DNA of 42,610 nt from JAQVYB01 sp964490935 (lineage in GTDB: Bacteria; Verrucomicrobiota; Kiritimatiellia; RZYC01): positions 1 to 42,610 of the forward strand of contig CAZBEO010000026.1 in assembly GCA_964490935.1 (NCBI GenBank). The letters run 5' to 3'. Numbering within the stretch: position 1 is the first letter of the stretch; each line of letters starts with the position of its first letter. Below the pieces are notes generated by a model. It did no database searches, was not told the DNA's origin, and was given only the letters and a program-made list of their open reading frames with translations. Below are positions 15,373 through 23,710 of this stretch, one piece after another. The position numbers were made by a program, and so were the translations under genes.

Positions 15373-16875
15373 ATGACCACCTTTTCAAAACAGATTCAGG
15401 AAAAGCTGAAGAAGCTGCCGGACCAGCCGGGTGTTTATCTGATGCGCGACCGGCGGGGCAAGGTGATCTACATCGGCAAGGCGGCTTCGCTGCGCAGTCG
15501 CGTGCGCCATTATTTTCAGTCGGCCACCCTGCGCAAGGCGGATCCAAAACTGCGCGGTCTCATCCGCAGTATTGAAGATTTTGACTTCATGCCCCTCAAA
15601 ACAGAGGCGGAGGCTGCCATCACCGAATCCCAGTTTATCAAGGACTACAAGCCCCGTTACAACATCCTACTGAAAGACGATAAGCGTTTTCCGCTTCTAA
15701 AAGTGGACGTGCAGCATCCCTTCCCCGTCGTGGCCTCCTGTCGCCTCCAGAAAAAGGACGGGGCGCTCTATTTCGGCCCCTACACCAATTCCACGGCCGC
15801 CCGTGCGGCAAAGGATTTTCTCGAACGCCGCTTCGGACTGCGCCAATGCTCTCCGCTTCGACCCACGCCGGAAAACTACAAGCACTGCATCAACGACATC
15901 ATCCGCTACTGCTCGGCACCCTGCATCGGAAAAATATCCGAGGAGGACTACCGCGCACGCGTGGAGGAAGCCTGCGCGTTCCTGCGCGGCGAGCGGCCTG
16001 AAATTCTGAAGGAAATCCGCGCCGACATGGAGGCGGTCTCGAAGAAACTGGATTTTGAAAAAGCAGCCGCCCTGCGCGACATGCTCCTCCTTCTGCATCG
16101 CGTCACGCACGAACGCGCCAAGGTGCGCAAATCAGCCGCTCTCCGCCGGGAAGAGGGTGCTGAAGGCGTACGGATTCTACAGGTGGCGCTCGCACTTCCG
16201 CAACCGCCCCGCGTAATCGAGACGTTTGATATCTCCAACATCTCCGGCACCCTGGCCGTGGCCAGTCTGGTCTGCTCCGTCGATGGCCTCCCCGACAAAA
16301 AGCGTTACCGCCACTTTCGCATCCGCTCCATCGAAGGGCCGGATGATCCCGGCATGATGGCCGAAACCATTCGCAGGCGCTACGGACGCCTGATCGCGGA
16401 AAAGGCACCTCTTCCCGATCTCGTTCTGGTGGATGGCGGCATCACTCAGGTCCGCGCCGCGCGCCGGGAACTCGATGCGCTTGGGCTGGTCCACCTACGT
16501 GTCGCGGGGCTGGCCAAGCGGTTTGAAGAGCTGATCCCGGATCATCAGGACACCACGCCCATCCGTCTTCCGTCCGATTCGCCCGCTCTCCGCGTGCTTC
16601 AGCAAATACGCGATGAAGCCCATCGTTTCGCCATTGCCTACCACCGCACCCTTCGCGCTAAACGCATTCGCGAATCGGAAATCGACGACATTCCGGGCAT
16701 CGGCGAAAAGCGAAAACAGGCGCTGCTGCATCACTTCGTATCCGTCGCCCGCCTCAAGCGTGCCACGCTGGAAGACATGGCCACCGTCCCCGGGTTCGGC
16801 GTCGATTCCGCCCGTCTCGTTTTGGAGTATCTTGCCCGGCCCATACCTGCCGATCCGGGAAAGAAAACAGACTGA
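15373..16875 (+). CDS. uvrC: UvrABC nuclease subunit UvrC, short form
   Basis: This protein makes the two incisions of nucleotide excision repair. It has the N-terminal GIY-YIG nuclease (PGVYLMRDRRGKVIYIGKA), the cysteine cluster region RQCSPLRPT, CSAPC, a UVR UvrB-binding helix pair (about 207-240), the RNase-H-like endonuclease with ETFDISNISG (Asp near 286), LVLVDGGITQV and DEAHRFAIAYHR, and C-terminal helix-hairpin-helix repeats (DDIPGIGEKR, VPGFGVDSAR). At 500 residues it is about 100 shorter than the usual 600. The loss lies between the UVR segment and FDISN, where only about 45 residues remain against roughly 150 in E. coli. All catalytic motifs persist, so I read it as a functional short variant. 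No strong ribosome-binding site is seen. Confidence 0.93.
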   Translation: MTTFSKQIQEKLKKLPDQPGVYLMRDRRGKVIYIGKAASLRSRVRHYFQSATLRKADPKLRGLIRSIEDFDFMPLKTEAEAAITESQFIKDYKPRYNILLKDDKRFPLLKVDVQHPFPVVASCRLQKKDGALYFGPYTNSTAARAAKDFLERRFGLRQCSPLRPTPENYKHCINDIIRYCSAPCIGKISEEDYRARVEEACAFLRGERPEILKEIRADMEAVSKKLDFEKAAALRDMLLLLHRVTHERAKVRKSAALRREEGAEGVRILQVALALPQPPRVIETFDISNISGTLAVASLVCSVDGLPDKKRYRHFRIRSIEGPDDPGMMAETIRRRYGRLIAEKAPLPDLVLVDGGITQVRAARRELDALGLVHLRVAGLAKRFEELIPDHQDTTPIRLPSDSPALRVLQQIRDEAHRFAIAYHRTLRAKRIRESEIDDIPGIGEKRKQALLHHFVSVARLKRATLEDMATVPGFGVDSARLVLEYLARPIPADPGKKTD

Positions 16876-16949
16876 TTCCTTAAGTTTACCAAGCCGCCCG
16901 CCGATGAGAGCGATAGAGTTATGGTATTTACAAGGAAATCGAACAACGC

Positions 16950-17642
16950 ATGAAAATGGCTTACGCACAACTGGCCCGAACAACCCTGACAGGCGTAGAC
17001 CTGTCCGGGATTGATCTGTATATGGCCAACCTGTCGGAGGCCGACTTGCGTTCCATCATTCTGGTCGAGGCCGATTTATCGGAGGCCAACTTCTCTTGGG
17101 CGGACATGTCGGACGCCCAATTGACTAAGGCTACCTGCGTTCACACCAATTTCTGTGGGGCAGACCTGACACACGCCACGTTGCTGCATGCCCATGCCTC
17201 ACTGGCCAACCTGAGTTGGGCACGCCTCGAAGGCGCGGACATGCGTAATATATGCTTGAGCCGCACCATGTTACAGAATGCAAATCTGGCAGGTGCTAAC
17301 CTGCTGGAAGCCAATCTGCGGGAAGCCAATCTGACCAAGGCCAACCTGAGCCGGGCGATATTACGCGAAATCAACGGATACCGAGCTGTCTTCGAGCGGG
17401 CCGACCTAAGCGGCGCCGATTTACGGCAAGCCAATCTGATGAATACCAGTTTTCGTGAAGCCGATCTTTCGGAGGCCGACTTAAGCTACTCCGTTTTAAA
17501 AGAAAGCAACTTGCAGGGGGCCAAGCTGTTACGAACAAATCTGCAAGGGGCCGTCCTGATCGGCGCCACGCTGACCGACACCGATCTCTCCACCGCCAAT
17601 CTTTCAGGGGTCACCCTGCCCAAATCACCAGTGCGCGCCTAG
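16950..17642 (+). CDS. Pentapeptide-repeat protein
   Basis: Nearly all 230 residues are tandem pentapeptides of the form A(D/N)LXX, for example ADLSEANFSWADMSDAQL, LAGANLLEANLREANL and ADLSGADLRQANL. Such sequences fold into a right-handed square beta-helix. Some members (Qnr, MfpA) mimic DNA and protect gyrase, but most have no known function and the repeat alone does not tell. There is no signal peptide, so it should be cytoplasmic. The ATG at 16950 follows AAGGAAATC with a somewhat long spacing. It lies 74 bases after uvrC on the same strand, and terminator-like hairpins follow at 17657-17735. Confidence 0.9.
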   Translation: MKMAYAQLARTTLTGVDLSGIDLYMANLSEADLRSIILVEADLSEANFSWADMSDAQLTKATCVHTNFCGADLTHATLLHAHASLANLSWARLEGADMRNICLSRTMLQNANLAGANLLEANLREANLTKANLSRAILREINGYRAVFERADLSGADLRQANLMNTSFREADLSEADLSYSVLKESNLQGAKLLRTNLQGAVLIGATLTDTDLSTANLSGVTLPKSPVRA

Positions 17643-17656
17643 CAGCCTGTCGTCGT

Positions 17657-17735
17657 AAAAACGAACAATCTGTCGTTTTTCTGCACAGACCAGCCTTCCT
17701 TGGTCCCCGACACCGAATTTCGGGCTGCTTTTTTT
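17657..17735 (+). terminator. Two possible intrinsic terminators after the pentapeptide gene
   Basis: AAAAACGA (17657-17664) pairs with TCGTTTTT (17673-17680), giving a stem that ends in a T-run. A second weak stem, CCCGA/TCGGG (17706-17710, 17720-17724), is followed by seven Ts at 17729-17735. Together they would separate the upstream transcripts from rpoN. Confidence 0.5.
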
Positions 17736-17829
17736 ATTGGCATCGAAACTGCTAAAAGACGGGTTCTCCAAAGGAAAACCTCCTTTTTTACTCCTCTCTT
17801 TTTCAAAAACAGACGGGCCGTTATTAAAC

Positions 17830-17848
17830 TTGGCACGGTTTTGGCTTA
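17830..17848 (+). promoter_or_regulatory. Sigma-54-type -24/-12 promoter upstream of rpoN
   Basis: TTGGCACGGTTTTGGCTTA contains GG at 17832-17833 and GC at 17844-17845, separated by exactly ten bases as sigma-54 requires. The -24 block TGGCACG is a perfect consensus match; the -12 block is TGGC instead of TTGC. The predicted start point (about 17857) leaves a leader of roughly 40 bases to the rpoN ATG at 17896. This suggests that rpoN is transcribed by its own sigma factor, with an activator not in the window. Confidence 0.55.
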
Positions 17849-17895
17849 TATTCTTCTCGTCCAGCAAAAGAGCGCTGAAACAAAAGGAGCAAAGC

Positions 17896-19392
17896 ATGAA
17901 TATAGGCCAGACGATGTATCAAGGACAACGGCTCAGCCAACAACTCAACCTGGCCCCCCAATTGCTCAACTGGCTTCAGTTGCTTCAGGCCCCCACCATG
18001 GAACTCACATCCATGGTCCGGCATGAACTTGAATCCAATCCCGCCCTGGAACTCTCCGATCCCCTGTTTGATTCAATCAGCGACCTGCCCGAACTCAATC
18101 AGCCCAGCTCGGAAAAAACCTTTGAAGAAAATGAACTCCGCCTGGATAACAACACGCTGGATGAGCGCCTCGGGACCCTCTCCGAAATCGATCAGGAATG
18201 GCGTGAAGACTATGCCCGCAATCAGCGCGGCTCACAGTCCGGCCAAGCCGAAGAGGGCGAAAAGCATCAGTATGTCCTGGATTCACTGGTCTACAGCGAA
18301 TCACTCTATGCCCACCTGACCAAACAATTGGGGCAGTTTGAGCTGAATGAGGCTGACACAACACTGGCCGAAGAAATCATTGGTTCGCTGGATGATCGCG
18401 GCTTTCTATCCGCCTCGTTGGTTGATCTGGCCGAAAACGCGGCTGCCCCGCTCGAGCAGATGCAGCGGGCGCTCGACACCGTGCAACGGCTCAGTCCGGC
18501 GGGCGTCGGCGCACGCGACCTGCGTGAATGCCTGCTGCTTCAGGTGGAGGACCTCTCCTCCAACACCTACCGTATGCTGAATGACTGTTTTGATCTGCTT
18601 GTAGACCAACAGTGGGATGAGGCCGCCGACCGACTAGATCTGGAGCCCGCCGACATTGAAGACGCCGTCGCCGAAATCAAAACCCTGGACCCGGAACCCG
18701 GCCTCAAAATCACCGCCGCTCCCGTCAACTACATTGAACCCGATGTCTTTCTCCAAAAAGATAACGGCGAATGGACGGCAGAAATCAACGACGACCAGAT
18801 TCCTCATCTCCGCATCAGTCCGGCCATTCGAGCCCTTCTCGAGCAGAACACCCTCTCTCAGGACGATCTCGCCTACATCCGCCAGAAAATACGCAGCGGC
18901 CAGTTCCTGATCCGCGGCATCCACCAGCGCAAGGAAACACTCCTGCGGGTCGCCCGCGAAATTCTGCGCGTACAACGCAACTACTTCGACGAAAAGGGTG
19001 ATCTTTCTCCGCTGACCATGAACAAAGTGGCCGCCATTATCGGCGTACATGAAACCACCGTGAGCCGCGCTATCGCCAACAAATACATCTCCACCCCCCG
19101 TGGCCTTGTTTCCATGAAATCCTTCTTCAAAAGCGGCTACCAGTGTGCCGACGGCTCCGCGCTTACACCGGAAAAAGTCAAAGACATCATAGACGGCCTG
19201 ATCAGCCGCGAGGATGGCGAAACCCCGCTGACCGATCAGCACATCGCTGCGGAATTGAAGAATAAAGGGCTGAACGTCGCCCGCCGGACTGTCGCTAAAT
19301 ATCGCGAAGAACTGGACATCGCCTCGTCGAAAGAACGCAGCAAGGAATACCGCCTGCACCGCAAACAGGAAAAACTGCTGGCCGTCGCCTGA
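17896..19392 (+). CDS. rpoN: RNA polymerase sigma-54 factor
   Basis: This 498-residue protein directs core polymerase to -24/-12 promoters that need an AAA+ activator. Region I is the glutamine- and leucine-rich activator-contact segment QQLNLAPQLLNWLQLLQ. An acidic linker (about 60-130) follows, then the core-binding region, a helix-turn-helix (MNKVAAIIGVHETTVSRAIANKY, about 375-400) and the RpoN box ARRTVAKYREEL near 462-473, which contacts the -24 element. AAGGAG six bases before the ATG fixes the start; the frame is open to 17737 but those codons are leader. A sigma-54-like promoter lies directly upstream. No hpf or PTS genes, its common neighbours in Proteobacteria, follow. Confidence 0.97.
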   Translation: MNIGQTMYQGQRLSQQLNLAPQLLNWLQLLQAPTMELTSMVRHELESNPALELSDPLFDSISDLPELNQPSSEKTFEENELRLDNNTLDERLGTLSEIDQEWREDYARNQRGSQSGQAEEGEKHQYVLDSLVYSESLYAHLTKQLGQFELNEADTTLAEEIIGSLDDRGFLSASLVDLAENAAAPLEQMQRALDTVQRLSPAGVGARDLRECLLLQVEDLSSNTYRMLNDCFDLLVDQQWDEAADRLDLEPADIEDAVAEIKTLDPEPGLKITAAPVNYIEPDVFLQKDNGEWTAEINDDQIPHLRISPAIRALLEQNTLSQDDLAYIRQKIRSGQFLIRGIHQRKETLLRVAREILRVQRNYFDEKGDLSPLTMNKVAAIIGVHETTVSRAIANKYISTPRGLVSMKSFFKSGYQCADGSALTPEKVKDIIDGLISREDGETPLTDQHIAAELKNKGLNVARRTVAKYREELDIASSKERSKEYRLHRKQEKLLAVA

Positions 19393-19435
19393 TTCATGCC
19401 ATGACCGTCAATCCAACCGGAAAGGAACCTCCGCC

Positions 19436-19588
19436 ATGACCGTAAAACAAAAAGATACCTCCGCCATGCCCTGCTTTTCGGCCTGTCTGCTGCTGACCAA
19501 AGTCAACAACCGCATGCGCCGTATGAACATCGACACCGCGTCCAAAGCCTTGTTCGCGCAGAGCAAATTCATATCCCGTCCCAAATAG
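19436..19588 (+). CDS. Possible 50-residue peptide downstream of rpoN
   Basis: An ATG at 19436 opens a frame of 50 codons (MTVKQKDTSAMPCFSACLLL..., ending at TAG 19586-19588). A 12-codon frame (19401-19439, MTVNPTGKEPPP) precedes it and ends in an ATGA overlap with its start, and AAAGGAA lies upstream. Both start ATGACCGT, as if a short stretch had been duplicated. I do not recognise the sequence, and it may be chance. The remainder of 19589-19711 holds nothing I can identify. Confidence 0.2.
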   Translation: MTVKQKDTSAMPCFSACLLLTKVNNRMRRMNIDTASKALFAQSKFISRPK

Positions 19589-19711
19589 ACAGAATCCTGC
19601 AAACGAACGTTTGCGTAAGGCAATCCGACCCTCCGTCCAGCAGTAGGTCGAAACCATCAGAGTTGAACGCCGCTATCGGACTGATAGGTACCCCATGCCG
19701 ACGGATTGCTA

Positions 19712-20590
19712 CTAGACGAAAGCCATCAGCACTTCGGAATGTGCGGACTGTTCCTTGATCGCATCCACAATCTCGGAAATATCGCCAACGGAAAGACCCA
19801 GGCTTCCCCAAACCTTCTGATCAAAGGACGGTGCTGTCACATTGCCACCATCGCCGATTCTTTCCAGGTTGCAGATATAGTCCGCCGTATGACACAAGCG
19901 GATCAGCTCAGAATAGTCTTCGTTGATATTGATGGACATCGGCTTGTGATGCCAGCGGATGACGTGCGCAAAGTCGGGCGTCAAATGCCAACGCTGGGCC
20001 AACACGGCGCCGATCTCGGCATGATCCACCCCCATAACCTTCCGCTCCGCATCACACAGCGGAATCTCCTCTTCCACGGAAAGAGCCACAGCCTGACGAA
20101 AACTGGCATGAAAAAATTGCTCGAGCACAATTTTGCCGATGTCGTGCATCAGCCCGCTTAGTTGAAGAATATCGGCGGTGTAGCGCTTGGAAAGACTGCC
20201 TTTGCAACGCTCATAGAGCACATCAGCCCCAATACCCACGCAGATGCTGTGTCGCCAAAAATCCTCATGACTGAACCCGGTCGGGCCCGAAGATTTGAAG
20301 ATTGAAAAAATCGTGGTGGACATCGCGATGTTGCTGATGGCGTTGAACCCCATCCGCGCAACGGCCATTTGCAGCGAGGTGACATCCTGTCGCCCCCGAT
20401 ACAGTGCTGAATTCACTACTTTCAGAATGCGGGCCATCATGGAAGGATCGTCTTCAATGATCTGGGCAATCTTCTTGGCATCCGCATTCGGATTGCTGAT
20501 GGCCTCGCGCAATTTGGTGATGACCACTGGAAGCGTTGGAAGATTGTGAATCGTCTCCAGTCGCCGCAGTATTTCCTGTCCCTTATCCAT
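19712..20590 (-). CDS. HDOD-domain signalling protein
   Basis: This 292-residue protein is a lone HDOD domain. The N-terminal part has the HDOD hallmark LPTLPVVITKLREAISNPNADAKKIAQIIEDDPSMMARILKVVNS in shortened helical repeats, and the middle keeps an HD-like motif LSGLMHDIGKIVLEQFF. A second histidine pair follows in VDHAEIGAVLAQRW and IRWHHKP. HDOD proteins act in bacterial signalling, often with cyclic-di-GMP or chemotaxis systems; many lack phosphodiesterase activity. No partner domain is fused here. GGGGTG lies before the ATG at 20590. It converges on rpoN and diverges from thiDE, so its promoter must be in 20591-20713. Confidence 0.88.
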   Translation of the reverse strand: MDKGQEILRRLETIHNLPTLPVVITKLREAISNPNADAKKIAQIIEDDPSMMARILKVVNSALYRGRQDVTSLQMAVARMGFNAISNIAMSTTIFSIFKSSGPTGFSHEDFWRHSICVGIGADVLYERCKGSLSKRYTADILQLSGLMHDIGKIVLEQFFHASFRQAVALSVEEEIPLCDAERKVMGVDHAEIGAVLAQRWHLTPDFAHVIRWHHKPMSININEDYSELIRLCHTADYICNLERIGDGGNVTAPSFDQKVWGSLGLSVGDISEIVDAIKEQSAHSEVLMAFV

Positions 20591-20613
20591 GATGATTCAC
20601 CCCTGAAATTTCT

Positions 20614-20643
20614 TTGGGTCTTTCCCCGGTAACGTGCTATAGA
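20614..20643 (+). promoter_or_regulatory. Candidate promoter for the thiDE operon
   Basis: TTGGGT (20614-20619) and TATAGA (20638-20643) are separated by 18 bp in the gap between divergent HDOD and thiDE genes. The palindrome ATAGATCTAT covers the -10. I saw no thiamine-pyrophosphate riboswitch (no CTGAGA-type core) in this gap. Confidence 0.3.
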
Positions 20644-20713
20644 TCTATGAAGTGCATTATTTTCGCAGGAAGTGTACCCAAAGTCAACCGCCACATTTTT
20701 TAAAGTTCCATCC

Positions 20714-22207
20714 ATGAATGCCGCCCCGAAAGTCTGGTCTATTGCAGGGAACGATCCTTCATGCGGTGCTGGCGTCCAGTCCGATACGTCCGTCATGCGG
20801 GCCCTGGGCGGGCATCCCGGCGCAGTGATCGCCGCCCTAACAGCGCAAAACAGTCGGCATGTGGAGGCCACGTTGTGCGTAGACCCGGATTTTATTCTGT
20901 GTCAGATTCAAGCCCTGTTGCAAGAAGGCCCACCTGCCGCCGTAAAAACCGGTATGCTGGGCGGGGCGGCCCAGGTCCGCGCCGTGGCCCGAGCCTTGAA
21001 GCCTGTGGTAACCGCCATTGTTTGCGACCCGGTGATTCTTTCCAACTCCGGTTTTCCGCTGTTGGATGACCAAGGCCTCGAATGCCTCATCACGGAGTTC
21101 TTCCCCCTGGTGACTCTTCTCACGCCCAATCTTCCTGAATGCGTCCGACTGACCGGAAGAACCGCCATTTCTCGGGACGATCTGCCTGAAATTGCGCAAA
21201 TGCTGCGGGCGATGGGGCCGCGTGCCGTACTGATCAAGGGGGGGCACGCTGAAGGAGAAGAGTGCTGTGATTATTATGCCGATGAGCTTTGTTCGTTCCG
21301 GCTGCGCAGCCCCCGCCGTCCCGGTCCGAACGTGCATGGCACAGGCTGTCTTTTTTCGGCGGCGGCAGCCACCTTCATCGCCCTGGGTTATGCGCTGCCC
21401 GATGCCGTCACCCTGGCAAAAACCTGTATCAATCAGGGGCTGCGCCTCGCCATCCGCGAGGCGTCCGGGGCCTCCTTCATGCGGCACCACGCCTGGCCCG
21501 ACCACCCGGAGGATTTCCCCCACATTGTCGAGTCGCCCGCTCTCTTTCGTCCCGAAACTCCCTTTCCAAGCTGCGGCCCGGCACCGATCGGCCTCTATCC
21601 GCTGGTGGACAGCGCCGCCAAGGCGCAACACCTCATGGAACTCGGCGTCTCCACCCTTCAACTTCGACTTAAAAATCCCACCCCCGAGGCCGTGGACCGC
21701 GAGATTCAAACGGCCGTTGCTGCCGCACGCCAAGCGGGCTGCCGCCTTTTTATCAACGACCACTGGGAAGCCGCCATCCGCCATCAGGCCTATGGCGTGC
21801 ATCTGGGGCGCGAGGATTTGAAGACCGCGGACCTGCGGGCGCTGCATGAGGCCGGGCTGCGCCTCGGTACCAGCACGCACTCGTTTTATGAACTGGCTGC
21901 TGCCCTCACCCTGTGCCCCTCGTATGTGGCGATGGGCACGGTGTTCCACTCTCCGTCCAAACCCGGGCTGACCAAACTCCTCGGCGTGGACGGCTTGCGC
22001 AAACTGATCCAACTCGCTGGCATACCCGCCGTAGCCATTGGCGGACTGCATGTGGAAAACGCGGCACCGGTTCTACGGGCGGGGGCCTCCGGCGTGGCCG
22101 TCATCTCCGATCTCCAGAATGCACCGGATGTGAAAAAACGTCTGGAAGAATGGCGTCACCTATTCCAAGCTCAAGGCATCGAAGAACAACCGGTTGCACA
22201 GCCATGA
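20714..22207 (+). CDS. thiDE: Bifunctional ThiD-ThiE: HMP-phosphate kinase fused to thiamine-phosphate synthase
   Basis: This 497-residue fusion joins two steps of thiamine synthesis. Residues 1 to about 265 are ThiD (SIAGNDPSCGAGVQSD, ALTAQNSRHV, KTGMLGG, CDPVILSNSG, LTPNLPE, LIKGGH, and the anion-hole motif HGTGCLFSAA), which phosphorylates hydroxymethylpyrimidine phosphate. Residues about 285-480 are ThiE (LQLRLKNPTPE, LFINDHWEAA, YGVHLGREDL, LGTSTHS, MGTVFHSPSKPG, VAIGGLHVEN, GASGVAVIS), which couples the pyrimidine to the thiazole. Key R and K of the diphosphate site are present. The ATG at 20714 is preferred over a GTG at 20672 because the ThiD fold starts there. The stop overlaps the next gene (ATGA). 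Confidence 0.9.
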   Translation: MNAAPKVWSIAGNDPSCGAGVQSDTSVMRALGGHPGAVIAALTAQNSRHVEATLCVDPDFILCQIQALLQEGPPAAVKTGMLGGAAQVRAVARALKPVVTAIVCDPVILSNSGFPLLDDQGLECLITEFFPLVTLLTPNLPECVRLTGRTAISRDDLPEIAQMLRAMGPRAVLIKGGHAEGEECCDYYADELCSFRLRSPRRPGPNVHGTGCLFSAAAATFIALGYALPDAVTLAKTCINQGLRLAIREASGASFMRHHAWPDHPEDFPHIVESPALFRPETPFPSCGPAPIGLYPLVDSAAKAQHLMELGVSTLQLRLKNPTPEAVDREIQTAVAAARQAGCRLFINDHWEAAIRHQAYGVHLGREDLKTADLRALHEAGLRLGTSTHSFYELAAALTLCPSYVAMGTVFHSPSKPGLTKLLGVDGLRKLIQLAGIPAVAIGGLHVENAAPVLRAGASGVAVISDLQNAPDVKKRLEEWRHLFQAQGIEEQPVAQP

Positions 22208-23139
22208 AAACAAAAACAAACGAACCGCTGAACACACGCGAAGAACATCGGCAAATCGTCCAAGTCACCTGGTATGGATTGATCTGCAATGTGCTGCTTT
22301 CCGCCGTCAAGGTGGCCATCGGCCTCCTAGCCGGAAGTCAGGCACTGGTGGCCGACGGCATTCACAGCCTATCGGATCTCTCTTCGGATGTGGCCATTCT
22401 TCTTGGCGAAAAATTCTGGTTGGCGCCGGCGGACGAAAACCATCCCTATGGCCACCGGCGAATCGAAGCACTGATCACCGTACTGATCGGGCTTTTGCTG
22501 GCGGCAGCCGCCATCGGTATCGGATGGGATGCCCTTTTCACGCTGCGCATTCAGCATAACCGGGTGCCCGGATGGGCGGCGTGCTATGTGGCCCTGGCTT
22601 CCATCGTGATAAAGGAGCTGCTCTATCGCTACACGTTTCGGGTCGGCGCACGCATTCGCTCTTCGGCCGTGAAGGCCAATGCGCTGCATCACCGGGCGGA
22701 CGCCTTTAGTTCCATACCCGTGGCCTTGGCCGTACTGATTTCCATCCTGATCCCGCAATGGTCGTTCGTGGATCATGTCGGCGCGCTCGTGGTGACCTGC
22801 TTTATCCTGCATTCGGCCTGGGTGGTAATGAAGCCCGCCCTCGATGAACTCAGCGACCGCGGTGCCTGTCAAAAGACGCGCGACGACCTACAGGAAAAAG
22901 CAATGGCCACCTCCGGGGTGAAGGATATTCACGCCCTGCGAACACGGCGCTGCGGCTCCGGATTTTTTGTTGATCTCCACGTACTGGTTGAGCCCGCACT
23001 TTCTGTGCTCGAGGGCCATGCCATTGCGCGCAACGTCAAAAGCCGGCTCCTAGAAAATTCCGACGTTATCGACGTGCTCGTTCATATAGAGCCCTGGGAA
23101 GGGCCAGACCAGCAGCCAATGGAAGCCGTGAAGTCATGA
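22204..23139 (+). CDS. Cation diffusion facilitator (CDF) metal exporter
   Basis: This 311-residue inner-membrane protein belongs to the CDF family, which exports Zn, Fe, Mn or similar ions against protons. Six hydrophobic spans lead into a cytoplasmic C-terminal domain (about 215-300). The metal-site motifs are visible: ALVADGIHSLSD with D51, H54 and D58, and ALHHRADAFSS with H162 and D166. HPYGHRRIEAL, a typical CDF loop, lies between. The start overlaps the thiDE stop and its own stop overlaps mntP, so all three are one transcript. The mntP neighbour makes manganese a reasonable substrate guess, but the residues alone do not prove it. Confidence 0.9.
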   Translation: MKTKTNEPLNTREEHRQIVQVTWYGLICNVLLSAVKVAIGLLAGSQALVADGIHSLSDLSSDVAILLGEKFWLAPADENHPYGHRRIEALITVLIGLLLAAAAIGIGWDALFTLRIQHNRVPGWAACYVALASIVIKELLYRYTFRVGARIRSSAVKANALHHRADAFSSIPVALAVLISILIPQWSFVDHVGALVVTCFILHSAWVVMKPALDELSDRGACQKTRDDLQEKAMATSGVKDIHALRTRRCGSGFFVDLHVLVEPALSVLEGHAIARNVKSRLLENSDVIDVLVHIEPWEGPDQQPMEAVKS

Positions 23140-23696
23140 GTTGGTGGAGCATCCTTATTATTGCGGTCGGCCTAGCGCTGGATGCCTTTGCGGTATCCGT
23201 CGGAAGCGGAATCGCCATCCGCCAAATGCGCCTGCGGCACGCCATGCGTATCGCCGTTTTCTTCGGCATTTTTCAGGCCGTCATGCCGATTCTCGGCTGG
23301 GCGGGTGGATTTTTTGCACGCGCCTGGATCGCTGATTACGATCACTTCATCGCCTTCGGACTTCTCGCCTTCATCGGGTCGAAAATGATCCTCGACGCCT
23401 TGCGCCACGGAGAGGAAAAGACTTTCAATCCTCTTGATATTTATGTCCTGTTCACGCTCGCCATCGCCACCAGCATTGACGCCTTCGCAGTGGGGCTCAC
23501 TCTTTCCCTCCTGAACGTACACATCATCGGCCCTGCCCTGATCATCGGACTGGTCACTTTTCTGCTTTCGCTTGGCGGAGTCTACCTCGGCGACCGCATC
23601 GGCCATCTCTTTGAAAACAAACTCGAAATCACGGGAGGGCTGATTCTCATCGGCATCGGGGCGAAAATTCTGATTCAGCACCTATTTTTCCCTTAG
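23136..23696 (+). CDS. mntP: Manganese efflux pump MntP
   Basis: This 186-residue protein has six hydrophobic spans in two repeated halves. Each half carries the acidic signature of the family: GLALDAFAVSVGSGI near 12-26 and ATSIDAFAVGLTL near 110. The length matches E. coli MntP (188), which exports Mn2+ from the cytoplasm. Its ATG overlaps the TGA of the CDF gene, giving a thiDE-CDF-mntP operon. I found no yybP-ykoY-type manganese riboswitch before the operon. It converges on purU, 14 bases away. Confidence 0.92.
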   Translation: MSWWSILIIAVGLALDAFAVSVGSGIAIRQMRLRHAMRIAVFFGIFQAVMPILGWAGGFFARAWIADYDHFIAFGLLAFIGSKMILDALRHGEEKTFNPLDIYVLFTLAIATSIDAFAVGLTLSLLNVHIIGPALIIGLVTFLLSLGGVYLGDRIGHLFENKLEITGGLILIGIGAKILIQHLFFP

Positions 23697-23710
23697 CCCG
23701 GATATCCAGA

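Noticed and set aside
20591..20713. TPP riboswitch upstream of thiDE
   Set aside because: No CTGAGA-type core or matching stems were found, and the gap is short.
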